Position numbers and translations under genes: made by a program. From an uncultured Eubacteriales bacterium (GTDB taxonomy: Bacteria; Bacillota; Clostridia; Oscillospirales; Acutalibacteraceae), in NCBI GenBank assembly GCA_900317215.1, contig ONFW01000088.1:1-27445 (forward strand): a DNA stretch of 27,445 nucleotides, written 5' to 3'. The notes below the pieces were generated by a model. It had not been told where the DNA came from, ran no database searches, and saw nothing but the letters and a program-made list of their open reading frames with translations. Positions 8,782 to 16,078 of this stretch are shown piece by piece (within the stretch, counting starts at the first letter, position 1; every line of letters begins with the position of its first letter).

Positions 8782-9615
8782 ATGCTGATAAAATCAATAA
8801 AAAGCCGCAGAGTCAGAGAAATACCTATAGTCCGGATAAGACCATGCAGAACGCGCTCCAGAACAAACTATAATAACGAAGGTATGAAGGAGCTTGCCAT
8901 GAGTATAAGAATGAACGGAGTTATTCAGCCTATTACCGTCAGAAGGGTCAGCTCCGCTGAATATGAGCTTATCGCAGGTGAACGCAGATTAAGAGCCTGT
9001 GTTATGTGCGGACATAAAAAAATACCTTGTATAGTTATCTCATGCAGTGATGCTCAGGCGGAGCTGTTTTCCCTTGAAGAAAACCTGCAGCGAGACGATC
9101 TGAATATATTTGAAACGGCTCAGGGTATAACAAGTCTTATGAATTCCCGCAGATTGACAAAAAACGAGGTCGCACATCAGCTCTGCAAGCAGCCTTCATC
9201 AATAGAAAATAAGATCGATATTCTTCAACTTGATGATTCAGAAAGGCAGCTCATACTAAAATCTCATCTCACCGAGAGGCATGCAACGGCCCTGCTGAAA
9301 ATTACAGATAAACAGGAAAGACGAATGATACTCAGCGAAATTATTGAATATAATCTCAACGTTACTCAATCTGAAGGTTATATAAAAAGCTGTCTTGAAA
9401 AAACCGCCTATGAAAAAAGACAGGACGCCCGCAGAAAGGGTGTTATAAAGGATATCAGGCTGTTTGAAAACACCATAAAAAAGGCTCTCACTGCGTTAAT
9501 CAGCTCAGGAATAGATGCAGAAAAGGACACCTACTATAACGATGACTATATTGAGTATGTAATTCGTGTTCCAAAGGACAAAAAAACTGTTATTGATGAA
9601 AGCAGTGCAGCATGA
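8782..9615 (+). CDS. ParB/Noc-family DNA-binding CTPase, Noc-like
   Basis: The protein is 277 aa. The ParB N-domain includes the CTP-binding GERRLRA at residues 66-72 and ENLQRDDLN at 100-108. A central helix-turn-helix follows at about 125-170, and the C-terminal ~70 residues probably dimerise. At the four positions known to separate ParB from Noc recognition (Caulobacter ParB 173, 179, 184 and 201; constant offset 35) this protein has P138, K144, Q149 and R166. K and R match Noc (Q, K, K, R), and none match ParB (R, T, A, G). LTERHA is also Noc-like. The start MLIKSIKSRR is basic with hydrophobic residues, which could resemble Noc's membrane-touching tail. The location next to rsmG is the usual noc position. 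No parA follows. Noc links nucleoid position to division in relatives. I cannot exclude that it is this genome's parS reader. Confidence 0.85.
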   Translation: MLIKSIKSRRVREIPIVRIRPCRTRSRTNYNNEGMKELAMSIRMNGVIQPITVRRVSSAEYELIAGERRLRACVMCGHKKIPCIVISCSDAQAELFSLEENLQRDDLNIFETAQGITSLMNSRRLTKNEVAHQLCKQPSSIENKIDILQLDDSERQLILKSHLTERHATALLKITDKQERRMILSEIIEYNLNVTQSEGYIKSCLEKTAYEKRQDARRKGVIKDIRLFENTIKKALTALISSGIDAEKDTYYNDDYIEYVIRVPKDKKTVIDESSAA

Positions 9616-9620
9616 ATTTC

Positions 9621-9659
9621 AAAAAAAGGCACGGCAGACCATGATCGGTTGCCGTGCCT
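9621..9659 (-). terminator. Terminator of the rpmH-rnpA-yidD-yidC-jag operon
   Basis: AGGCACGGCA (9627-9636) pairs with TGCCGTGCCT (9650-9659), with further inner ACC/GGT pairing. On the minus strand the stem is followed by a T-run (A-run 9621-9626 on the plus strand). On the plus strand the tail is only GAATTATTATT, so termination is chiefly leftward. Confidence 0.85.
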
Positions 9660-9665
9660 GAATTA

Positions 9666-10556
9666 TTATTCGCTGTCTGTATTTTTCTTTATCTCTATCC
9701 TGCCATAAAGTGAGGTGTCCGGTCTTTCGTTTATGCTCTCTCTGACTACTGCCGAGGAGCTGTCGTTTTCAAATGTACTGAAAACACTATCCTGAATATG
9801 CTTTTCACCCTCTGAATACTGCCTTCTCTGATATGTACTTGAATGGGTCCTGCGATTATACGAGCCGTCCTTATTGAAATTGCCTGACCTGTCACCTCTT
9901 CGGTATCCCTTATTGTATAAAGCCTTATATTCCGGGTCGGGACCTATAACAACATGGCGGTTCATGTTTTCTCCTTCACTCCATGAGGTAGCTCCTCTTA
10001 CCTTCTGAACAGCAGTATGTATTATCCTTCTCTCATACGGATTCATTGGCTCAAGTGATGTTTTTGTTCCGGTCTTGACTGCCTTGAATGCGAGCTTCCT
10101 GCCGAGTATTTCAAGGGTCTTTTCCCTTTTCTCTCTGTAATTTCCTATATTTATTGATATTCTGTAATATTCCTCGTCAACATGGTTTGCCACAAGACCT
10201 GCAAGGTACTGCAAGGCATCGAGTGTCTCTCCCCTGTGTCCGATTATAAAACCGACATCATCACCCTCGATATTAATGACTGCGCCGCCTTCTGTCTCTT
10301 CGGCTGTCATCTCTATCTCGGTTATTCCCATTTTTGAAAGGATATCCTTAAGATAGCTTTTTGCCGTATCAAGAGGTGTAACCTCAACAAAAGCTCTGAC
10401 CTTTGCAGGACTTCCTCCAAATAAACCAAACTTTTTCTTTTCAGGCATCTGCAATACTTCAAAGCTTGTGTTTTCAAGCTCTGTTCCAAGCTCTTCACAT
10501 GCTTTTTTCTGAGCTTCTTCTACAGTATCTCCTACAGCAATAAATTCACGGATCAT
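9666..10556 (-). CDS. jag: RNA-binding protein Jag/KhpB
   Basis: The protein is 296 aa. The Jag-N domain covers about residues 1-55 (TVEEAQKKACEELG, KKKFGLFGGSPAKV). A KH domain with the loop IIGHRGETLDALQYL follows, then an R3H domain with MNPYERRIIHTAVQ. The C-terminal ~85 residues are a polar, low-complexity Arg/Ser/Asn-rich tail (RRGDRSGNFNKDGSYNRR) that is probably disordered and longer than in Bacillus. KhpB with KhpA binds many RNAs and affects cell elongation and division in streptococci. Its place after yidC is the normal one. It starts 19 bases after yidC with the ribosome site AGGGGGAAAG. Confidence 0.94.
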   Translation of the reverse strand: MIREFIAVGDTVEEAQKKACEELGTELENTSFEVLQMPEKKKFGLFGGSPAKVRAFVEVTPLDTAKSYLKDILSKMGITEIEMTAEETEGGAVINIEGDDVGFIIGHRGETLDALQYLAGLVANHVDEEYYRISINIGNYREKREKTLEILGRKLAFKAVKTGTKTSLEPMNPYERRIIHTAVQKVRGATSWSEGENMNRHVVIGPDPEYKALYNKGYRRGDRSGNFNKDGSYNRRTHSSTYQRRQYSEGEKHIQDSVFSTFENDSSSAVVRESINERPDTSLYGRIEIKKNTDSE

Positions 10557-10575
10557 TTTTCTTTCCCCCTAATTC

Positions 10576-11607
10576 TTACCTTCTTTTTTTCTTTTGTTTT
10601 GATTTCTTTTTATATGCTTCAGGATCCGGCTTTTCCTTTTTTCCTACTTGTGAGGGTGCAACGTAATCAGGAACATCAATATAGGCAACACTTGCCTCCT
10701 GCTGTCTGCGAAGAACAACTCTTCGTCCCTCATCCCGCGCCTCAATAATACTTGCGTTATAATAAATATTCAGAATAAGCGATTGTACAAAGCCGAGAAC
10801 CGTTGATGCGATCCAGTAGAAGCCCACAGCACCGGGTACGTTGAATGCGATCCATGCCGTAAAAAGAGGCATGAGAAAGATAAATACGAACATACAGCCC
10901 TTCATCTCTGTGCCGTTGAGCTTTTGCATTATTATCATGCTTACAACAGAGGTAACAAAACAAAGCACAGGAATGAGCCACATCATTGAGGCAAAGGAGC
11001 TGGCATTCGGAGTAGCAAGAAGATCCCAACCGAGAAAATTGAATCCGCTTGCAAATTCATTGATCTGAGTAGCCTCAGATGAGGAAAACAGAGGATTATT
11101 GTTCCCTTCCTTGAAGAAATCCTGAAGAACATTAAAATATTTAAGAACATAGATCTGACCGTAGTTATTACCACCAAAGGAGGTTCCGAGACCCGGCAGA
11201 GCGCTGAGACTGTTAAGAGCAGCCTCCACCTTTCCTGCGGCAATGTGCAGCGTATTCGTAAGAGGATTAATAACAGAATAGTACACTCCGAGCATAACAA
11301 ACATAGGAGCTATCATTGGCAGACAGCCTGCAGACATACTGACGTTTTCCTTCTGCATGAGCTTCTGGATCTCGATCTGAGCGCCCGCTCTGTCCTTGCC
11401 GTAGCGCTGCATGATCTCCTTCTGTTTTTTCTGGAATCTCGCATTTGCAGCCATTGATCTCTGCTGCTTGATAGAAAACGGAACGAGAATCAACTTAACA
11501 ATAATAGTGAAGATTATGATCGAAACACCAAAATTCTTTACGATAAAAAAGGCTCCCCAGAGTATAAATCCGAAAAGACTTCCTATCAAATTAAAAATTT
11601 GCATCAT
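10576..11607 (-). CDS. yidC: Membrane protein insertase YidC/OxaA, Gram-positive short form
   Basis: The protein is 343 aa, lacking the large periplasmic domain of E. coli YidC. The insertase core has TM helices near the N-terminus, the cytoplasmic KQQRSMAANARFQKKQKEIM hairpin, the AGCLPMIAPMFVML segment, and later helices ending in FYWIASTVLGFVQSLIL. The tail is Lys/Arg-rich (KKKSKQKKKRR), suited to contact ribosomes. It inserts or folds membrane proteins with or after Sec. No N-terminal lipobox is seen, unlike many Bacilli homologues. An extracytoplasmic loop of ~70 residues between early helices (GLGTSFGGNNYGQIYV) is longer than I expect. Two adjacent ATGs (11607, 11604) are possible starts. 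Confidence 0.95.
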   Translation of the reverse strand: MMQIFNLIGSLFGFILWGAFFIVKNFGVSIIIFTIIVKLILVPFSIKQQRSMAANARFQKKQKEIMQRYGKDRAGAQIEIQKLMQKENVSMSAGCLPMIAPMFVMLGVYYSVINPLTNTLHIAAGKVEAALNSLSALPGLGTSFGGNNYGQIYVLKYFNVLQDFFKEGNNNPLFSSSEATQINEFASGFNFLGWDLLATPNASSFASMMWLIPVLCFVTSVVSMIIMQKLNGTEMKGCMFVFIFLMPLFTAWIAFNVPGAVGFYWIASTVLGFVQSLILNIYYNASIIEARDEGRRVVLRRQQEASVAYIDVPDYVAPSQVGKKEKPDPEAYKKKSKQKKKRR

Positions 11608-11664
11608 TGGCGAAAAACCTACCCTTTCAAAGCAGAAAAAGTCATCCGACCTTCCTGAACGACT

Positions 11665-11769
11665 TTAATTTTCGGGAAGCTCAGAAAAAATAAACTCTTG
11701 ATACAGACCGGCTGCTTTGTATTTTTCCAAGATACCCTTATATATATAAAAAGCAATATCTACAGACAT
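11665..11769 (-). CDS. Possible small ORF between yidD and yidC, 34 aa
   Basis: An ATG at 11769 lies 4 bases after the yidD stop and opens a 34-residue frame (starts MSVDIAFYIYKGILEKYKAA, ends ELPEN) closed by TAA at 11665. Without it the yidD-yidC spacer would be an unusually long 166 bp in an otherwise tight operon. The sequence could form one amphipathic helix. The ribosome site is weak (GAATTGAAG), so reinitiation from yidD would be needed. It may be chance or an untranslated leader of yidC. No family is recognised. Confidence 0.3.
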   Translation of the reverse strand: MSVDIAFYIYKGILEKYKAAGLYQEFIFSELPEN

Positions 11770-11773
11770 TACT

Positions 11774-12076
11774 TCAATTCTCAAAGTCAGATCCTGAACT
11801 GCGACTCTTTTTTTTCAGATAATCTATCCTTTTAGGCTCTTTTTTATATCTAAGTCTGATTTTTTTTTCCGGTACGGGATCATATCCTCCCCGCGAAAAC
11901 GGATTACATCTGAGTATCCTCCAAACAGTCAGCAGCGTGCCCTTTATAGCCCCGAATCGGCTAATAGCCTGAATTCCATACACAGAACAGACGGGATAAT
12001 ACCTGCATGACGGAGGAGTCCTCGATGAGATATATTTCTGGTAAAGCCTTATAAGCCAAATAAGCGGGCGCTTCAT
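11774..12076 (-). CDS. yidD: Membrane protein insertion efficiency factor YidD
   Basis: The protein is 100 aa. The family core is clear: LIRLYQKYISSRTPPSCRYYP with conserved Cys, then YGIQAISRFGAIKG and CNPFSRGGYDPVP. YidD is a small membrane-associated protein that helps YidC-dependent insertion. It overlaps the rnpA end by 4 bp, the standard gene order. The tail is basic and variable (KKSRSSGSDFEN). Confidence 0.95.
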   Translation of the reverse strand: MKRPLIWLIRLYQKYISSRTPPSCRYYPVCSVYGIQAISRFGAIKGTLLTVWRILRCNPFSRGGYDPVPEKKIRLRYKKEPKRIDYLKKKSRSSGSDFEN

Positions 12077-12408
12077 TTCAAGACACCCGCATCTTTCAGC
12101 TCTTTTTTCATTGTACGCAGAATATCATAGCTTTTTACAAAAGGAGTTTTGCTCCTTGCAACAAACACCAGATCATATCCCGGCGTCACCTTGCCGGATA
12201 TCTCTCTGAAAGCCTCTCTGATGATCCTGCGTGATCTGTTTCGCATAACGGCCTTGCCTATCTTTTTTCCTGTGGTGATCCCTATCCTGACCTCTCCGAG
12301 CCTGTTCTTCATAATATAAGTCACAAGAAGCGGGGAGGCAAACGATCTTCCACGATTATAAAGACGGCGAAAATCTCTATTATCCTTTAAGGTGATGATC
12401 TCACTCAT
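12073..12408 (-). CDS. rnpA: Ribonuclease P protein component
   Basis: The protein is 111 aa. It assists the RNase P RNA in cleaving 5' leaders from pre-tRNA. The RNR motif is present (KAVMRNRSRRIIREAFRE), with the N-terminal LKDNRDFRRLYNRGRSF and the central strand RIGITTGKKIGKA. It lies 72 bp after rpmH and overlaps yidD by 4 bp. The ribosome site is GGAAGATGAG, close to the ATG. Confidence 0.96.
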   Translation of the reverse strand: MSEIITLKDNRDFRRLYNRGRSFASPLLVTYIMKNRLGEVRIGITTGKKIGKAVMRNRSRRIIREAFREISGKVTPGYDLVFVARSKTPFVKSYDILRTMKKELKDAGVLK

Positions 12409-12480
12409 ATCTCATCTTCCAAATAACATAAATTCAAGACCGTCAGCCTGTCATTATTCTGTTATCCCTTGCGGCACTGA

Positions 12481-12615
12481 TCAATAAGACAGTCTCTTTC
12501 TTCCCTTGGCTCTTCTGCGGGCAAGTACCTTGCGTCCGTTAGATGTTGACATTCTCTTTCTGAAGCCATGCTCCTTCTTTCTGTGGAGCTTCTTCGGCTG
12601 ATATGTTCTCAGCAT
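12481..12615 (-). CDS. rpmH: 50S ribosomal protein L34
   Basis: The protein is 44 aa, starting MLRTYQPKKLHRKKEHGFRK, with a middle segment SNGRKVLARRRAKGRKRLSY and a TGA at 12481-12483. It is an almost invariant family and very basic, as expected for an rRNA-binding protein. The ribosome site AGGAGG lies 8 bases upstream of the ATG. It is the first gene of the leftward operon and diverges from dnaA, the classic bacterial origin arrangement. Confidence 0.97.
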   Translation of the reverse strand: MLRTYQPKKLHRKKEHGFRKRMSTSNGRKVLARRRAKGRKRLSY

Positions 12616-12756
12616 TAGAATTTCCTCCTTTCACGGCGGCACTGAAAGGAAGCGCCGAAAAGCGAAGGATCGGCAAATTAATTTCATGCCATATCTGCTC
12701 TGCAGCATTTCCATTGTACCATACATAGTTTTCAAGTTATAACCTTGCACTGTAGA

Positions 12757-12786
12757 ATTATAAACCAAAACATAGGCTTCTGTCAA
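12757..12786 (-). promoter_or_regulatory. Sigma-A promoter of the rpmH operon
   Basis: On the minus strand TTGACA (12786-12781) and TATAAT (12762-12757) are both perfect consensus, separated by 18 bp. This predicts a strong promoter and a leader of about 135 nt before L34. Confidence 0.85.
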
Positions 12787-12983
12787 CCGTTTGATTAAAA
12801 ATTCTTTTCTACAAAAAGTATAAACCTACAATAGTATACTAACTATCCCTGACATGCCTCTGCTGCCTGAGCTTTCGCTTAATGACCATGGCTTTTCATA
12901 CAAGAGGGACAATCGTTACTATATCAATAAATACCGAATCAAAAGCAGTAAAAGCAGTATTTTAACATCGAATGCAATTAATG

Positions 12984-13012
12984 TTGAAAAATCATGATAT
13001 ATGTGTTATAAT
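12984..13012 (+). promoter_or_regulatory. Sigma-A promoter of dnaA, extended -10
   Basis: TTGAAA (12984-12989), a 17-bp spacer and TATAAT (13007-13012) preceded by TGT (extended -10). The resulting leader is about 110 nt. No DnaA box overlaps the promoter, so classic autorepression by DnaA is not evident. Confidence 0.82.
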
Positions 13013-13129
13013 TAGAATCGTATAAGTGTTTATTAGCGGTATAGGATAAACAGCTTAAAAAGACACGCTGCCCGCAAAACGGAGCAACAAAACGACCGCA
13101 TACAAAAAAAACAGGGAGGAAAAAGACTT

Positions 13130-14443
13130 ATGGATTCATTTAGTGAAGCATGGGGCATAATCTGTGAATACTGTAAATCAAAAATGACAGAAGTTGCCTA
13201 TAAAACATGGATCAGCAAAATTGAGCCTGTCAACCTGGATTTTGCTCAGGGAAAGGCTATTCTTATGGTGCCGGCAGATTTTCACAGACAGACTCTCCTA
13301 AGAGGCTATATGAAGCTTCTGAACGATGCCTTTGCAAGCGTATTCGGCGAGGGTATAGAGATTTGCTTTATCATTCCTGAGGAGGAAAACAAAGCGGAAT
13401 CAGAAGCAAACGAAATTATCAGCGATGAGGACTATGAATATACCTTTGAAACATTTATTGTAGGTTCTTCAAACAAATTTGCTCATGCGGCCTCTCTTGC
13501 CGTAGCACAGAACCCCGGCAAGGCATATAATCCTCTGTTTATTTACGGAAATTCCGGACTCGGAAAAACTCATCTGCTTTACGCAATCAGAAACGAAATA
13601 ATAAAGACCACACCCTCAAAGACTATAACCTATGTCAAGGGTGATGATTTCACTAATGAATTTATCGAGTCTCTGCAGAATGCCACAACAAGTGAGTTCA
13701 GACAGAAATACAGAAATTCAAATGTTCTTCTGGTAGACGATATCCAGTTTATCGGGGGCAAGGAGCGCACACAGGAGGAATTTTTCCATACCTTCAATAC
13801 TCTCAGAGAAGCTAATTGTCAGATAGTATTGACATCAGACCGTCCGCCCAAGGAAATAAAAACACTTGAGGACAGACTGCGCAGCCGTTTTGAATCAGGT
13901 CTTTTAGCGGATATACAGCCGCCAGACTATGAAACAAGAATGGCTATCATAAGAAGAAAGGCAGAACTGCTTGAATTTAATCTGCCGGATGACGTTACTG
14001 AATATATAGCAACAAGACTTAAGTCAAACATCAGACAGCTTGAAGGAGTTGTAAAAAAACTTAAGGCGAAGAATCAGCTCTACGGAGAGAAAATAACCAT
14101 AAATATCGCACAGAAAACTATCTCGGACATTCTGAACAACGATCAGCCGCCACCGCTGACAGTAGAGAAGATAATCGACGAGGTCGCTCATACACGCGGA
14201 GTTACCAGCGATGATATCCGTTCATCAAAGAGAAACTCTAATATTTCCATTGCAAGACAGATAGCAATTTACGCCGTAAGGGAAATAACCTCTCTTTCAA
14301 TGAAGAGCATAGGAGACGAGTTTGGCGGCAGAGATCATTCTACCATAGTCTATGCAATTAATCAGATAGAAAGAAATATGGAGAAGGATTCCAAGCTGAA
14401 ATCTACTGTTGACGATATCATAAAGAACATAAGAGACAGATGA
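13130..14443 (+). CDS. dnaA: Chromosomal replication initiator DnaA
   Basis: The protein is 437 aa. Domain I (about 1-83) begins with the helices of SFSEAWGIICEYCKSKM. A short acidic domain II follows (EEENKAESEANEIISDED). The AAA+ domain III has Walker A GNSGLGKTHLL at 140-150 and Walker B LLVDDIQFIGGKERTQEEFF. The DNA-binding domain IV has the signature GGRDHSTIVYAINQIE. DnaA binds boxes in the next spacer, melts the origin and loads helicase. The ribosome site AGGGAGG lies 10 bases before the ATG. The linker domain is short for the family, as in many Clostridia. Confidence 0.98.
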   Translation: MDSFSEAWGIICEYCKSKMTEVAYKTWISKIEPVNLDFAQGKAILMVPADFHRQTLLRGYMKLLNDAFASVFGEGIEICFIIPEEENKAESEANEIISDEDYEYTFETFIVGSSNKFAHAASLAVAQNPGKAYNPLFIYGNSGLGKTHLLYAIRNEIIKTTPSKTITYVKGDDFTNEFIESLQNATTSEFRQKYRNSNVLLVDDIQFIGGKERTQEEFFHTFNTLREANCQIVLTSDRPPKEIKTLEDRLRSRFESGLLADIQPPDYETRMAIIRRKAELLEFNLPDDVTEYIATRLKSNIRQLEGVVKKLKAKNQLYGEKITINIAQKTISDILNNDQPPPLTVEKIIDEVAHTRGVTSDDIRSSKRNSNISIARQIAIYAVREITSLSMKSIGDEFGGRDHSTIVYAINQIERNMEKDSKLKSTVDDIIKNIRDR

Positions 14444-14489
14444 TCCTCTGCACTCAATGTTGAAATAGCTTCAACAATTCAACAAAAAC

Positions 14490-14498
14490 CGTTGATAC
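14490..14498 (-). promoter_or_regulatory. DnaA box (GTATCAACG)
   Basis: Minus-strand GTATCAACG, two changes from the local TTATCAACA type. It forms a direct repeat CCGTTGATA with the next box, 20 bp start to start, so the two lie on the same helix face. Confidence 0.55.
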
Positions 14499-14509
14499 AC
14501 CAATTTTTC

Positions 14510-14518
14510 CGTTGATAA
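14510..14518 (-). promoter_or_regulatory. DnaA box (TTATCAACG)
   Basis: Minus-strand TTATCAACG, one change from TTATCAACA and two from the canonical TTATCCACA. Confidence 0.7.
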
Positions 14519-14542
14519 AAATACCGCTGAAAAATAAACAAA

Positions 14543-14551
14543 TTATCAACA
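14543..14551 (+). promoter_or_regulatory. DnaA box (TTATCAACA)
   Basis: Plus-strand TTATCAACA, one change from canonical TTATCCACA. The identical 9-mer recurs at 14604-14612. Confidence 0.8.
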
Positions 14552-14603
14552 ATCCACCAACATGACCTAACACCAATGTTAATAAAAAAATATCTTCAAA
14601 TAA

Positions 14604-14612
14604 TTATCAACA
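14604..14612 (+). promoter_or_regulatory. DnaA box (TTATCAACA)
   Basis: A second identical TTATCAACA, at the edge of the most A+T-rich stretch. Confidence 0.8.
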
Positions 14613-14638
14613 TTTATAAAACATGCCTCAACACACAT

Positions 14639-14662
14639 AAAAATCCTGAAAGCCGGATTTTT
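14639..14662. terminator. Hairpin in oriC, possible dnaA terminator
   Basis: AAAAATCC (14639-14646) and GGATTTTT (14655-14662) form an 8-bp A/T-rich stem with an 8-base loop. The T-run is part of the stem, so it could terminate in both directions, but it is weak. It may instead be a structural element of the origin. Confidence 0.45.
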
Positions 14663-14686
14663 ACAAGGAAAAATAAGGAAATCAAC

Positions 14687-14695
14687 TTATCCACC
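14687..14695 (+). promoter_or_regulatory. DnaA box (TTATCCACC)
   Basis: TTATCCACC differs from canonical TTATCCACA only at the last base. It lies about 68 bp before dnaN and could also influence dnaN expression. Confidence 0.7.
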
Positions 14696-14762
14696 ACCTC
14701 TATTACTATAACTGAAATTAATATAATAAAATAAAAGACCAGAACGAAAAGGAACTGATAAA

Positions 14763-15869
14763 ATGAAATTTAACTGCAACAGGCAGGCTCTTACAGAAGC
14801 CGTGTTGAATGTTATGAGGGCGGTATCCTCAAAATCAACCATGCCGGCTCTCGAAGGCATACTTGTCAAGGCAAAAAACGGCAGTCTCATACTTACAGGA
14901 TATGATCTCGAAATAGGGATCACCACAAACATAGATGCAATGATCTATGAAGAGGGCGCAACCGTAATCAATGCGAAGCTGTTCTCAGAGATAATCAAGA
15001 GAATGCCCGAGGATCAGATCAATATAGAAACTGATGAAAAACTTACCGTATATATAAATAGCGGAAAATCAGACTATAAAATAATAGGCATACCTGACAG
15101 CGAATATCCTGAGCTTCCTTCTGTAAATTCCAACGATCCCATAACAATAGACGGAGAAGCTCTCTCCAGCATGATAAAACAGACTATCTATGCAGTGTCC
15201 GACAAGGATATCAAACCCGCACATAAAGGCTCTCTTTTTGAGATAAACAACAGAACCATAAAAATAATATCTGTAGACGGCTACAGACTTGCAATACGCA
15301 AGGAGGATATCGACTATAACGGAGAAAAAAGCTTTATCGTTCCGGGAAAATCTCTGTCAGAGGTTGAAAAGCTTATTACCGACGATATCGAAAAAGTAAC
15401 TATATCACCCGGAGACAGACATATCGTGCTGAAAATAGGAGATTACTCGATAATAACAAGACTTATCGAGGGTGAATTTATGAACTATAAGTCAGCGATC
15501 CCTGCAAATCATTCAACGGAGATCAGAGTAAATACAAGAAAGTTCATAAATACTATCGACAGAATGTCACTTCTTCTCAATGAAAGAATGAAGAGTCCGA
15601 TAAGATGCCGTGTTGAAAACGGAATGATAAAGACAAGCTGCAATACCCCTCTCGGTATGGCAAAGGACGAATTTGAAGCTGATATTCAGGGTGAGGATCT
15701 TGAAATCGGCTTTGACAACAAGTACATGCTTGATGCACTGAGAAATTCAGATACCGATGAAGTAATAATACACATGAACGGACCTCTCAGTCCTATGGTA
15801 ATACTTCCAAGCGAGGGCGACAGCTTTATTTTCCTTGTACTTCCCGTGAGGTTAAGAAATGATAGATGA
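14763..15869 (+). CDS. dnaN: DNA polymerase III beta subunit (sliding clamp)
   Basis: The protein is 368 aa, the usual length. It forms a ring dimer that tethers polymerase to DNA. The N-terminus MKFNCNRQALTEAVLNVMRA, the SSKSTMPALEGILVKA segment, the DGYRLAIRKE motif in the middle domain and the C-terminal LVLPVRLRN are typical. The three clamp domains fall at about 1-120, 130-245 and 247-368. AAAAGGAA lies 8 bases upstream of the ATG. The following S4 gene starts 11 bp before the dnaN stop, so the two are coupled. Confidence 0.97.
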   Translation: MKFNCNRQALTEAVLNVMRAVSSKSTMPALEGILVKAKNGSLILTGYDLEIGITTNIDAMIYEEGATVINAKLFSEIIKRMPEDQINIETDEKLTVYINSGKSDYKIIGIPDSEYPELPSVNSNDPITIDGEALSSMIKQTIYAVSDKDIKPAHKGSLFEINNRTIKIISVDGYRLAIRKEDIDYNGEKSFIVPGKSLSEVEKLITDDIEKVTISPGDRHIVLKIGDYSIITRLIEGEFMNYKSAIPANHSTEIRVNTRKFINTIDRMSLLLNERMKSPIRCRVENGMIKTSCNTPLGMAKDEFEADIQGEDLEIGFDNKYMLDALRNSDTDEVIIHMNGPLSPMVILPSEGDSFIFLVLPVRLRNDR

Positions 15870-16077
15870 AAAAATAAAACTTAATGATAATGAAGAATAT
15901 ATAAGACTGTGCGACCTGCTTAAACTGACAGGAGAATTTGACACAGGAGGACAGGCAAAGCTCTCTATCCAGAACGGAGAAATACTTGTGAATGGTGAGG
16001 TTTGCACTCAGAGAGGGAAAAAGCTCAGGAAGGGTGACATTGTCATCTGCAGTGATAAGAGCTTCGAGGTGTGCTGA
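15859..16077 (+). CDS. S4-domain RNA-binding protein (YaaA/RlbA type)
   Basis: The protein is 72 aa, a single S4 domain: LCDLLKLTGEFDTGGQAKLS, then ILVNGEVCTQRGKKLRKGD, the loop and strand that contact RNA. The same small gene sits between dnaN and recF in Bacillus (yaaA). S4 modules bind structured RNA, and a ribosome-related role has been proposed. It overlaps dnaN by 11 bp, and its stop is 1 base before the recF start codon. Confidence 0.92.
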   Translation: MIDEKIKLNDNEEYIRLCDLLKLTGEFDTGGQAKLSIQNGEILVNGEVCTQRGKKLRKGDIVICSDKSFEVC

Positions 16078-16078
16078 C

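Larger units (their letters stand above)
12616..13129. other. rpmH-dnaA divergent intergenic region
   Basis: This is a 514-bp spacer without a gene. It holds the rpmH promoter (minus) and the dnaA promoter (plus). I see no convincing DnaA box here; GGATAAACA at 13043-13051 is a weak reversed match only. The ~195 bp between the two promoters (12787-12983) shows nothing I can name. Confidence 0.8.
14444..14762. other. oriC: Probable oriC: dnaA-dnaN intergenic region with DnaA boxes
   Basis: A 319-bp, strongly A+T-rich spacer with at least five DnaA-box-like 9-mers. Two are on the minus strand (14490-14498 and 14510-14518) and three on the plus strand (14543-14551, 14604-14612 and 14687-14695). 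Two TTCAACA half-boxes lie 8 bp apart at 14470-14476 and 14478-14484. The A/T tracts at about 14578-14630 are the best candidate for the unwinding element. An 8-bp hairpin lies at 14639-14662. Confidence 0.85.

Noticed and set aside
13043..13051. DnaA box upstream of dnaA
   Set aside because: The reversed match has several mismatches and is isolated from other boxes.
15992..16078. Longer N-terminus for recF from an upstream ATG
   Set aside because: It lies wholly inside the S4-domain gene in another frame, adds residues unlike RecF, and TTG 16079 has a well-spaced ribosome site and the correct family N-terminus.
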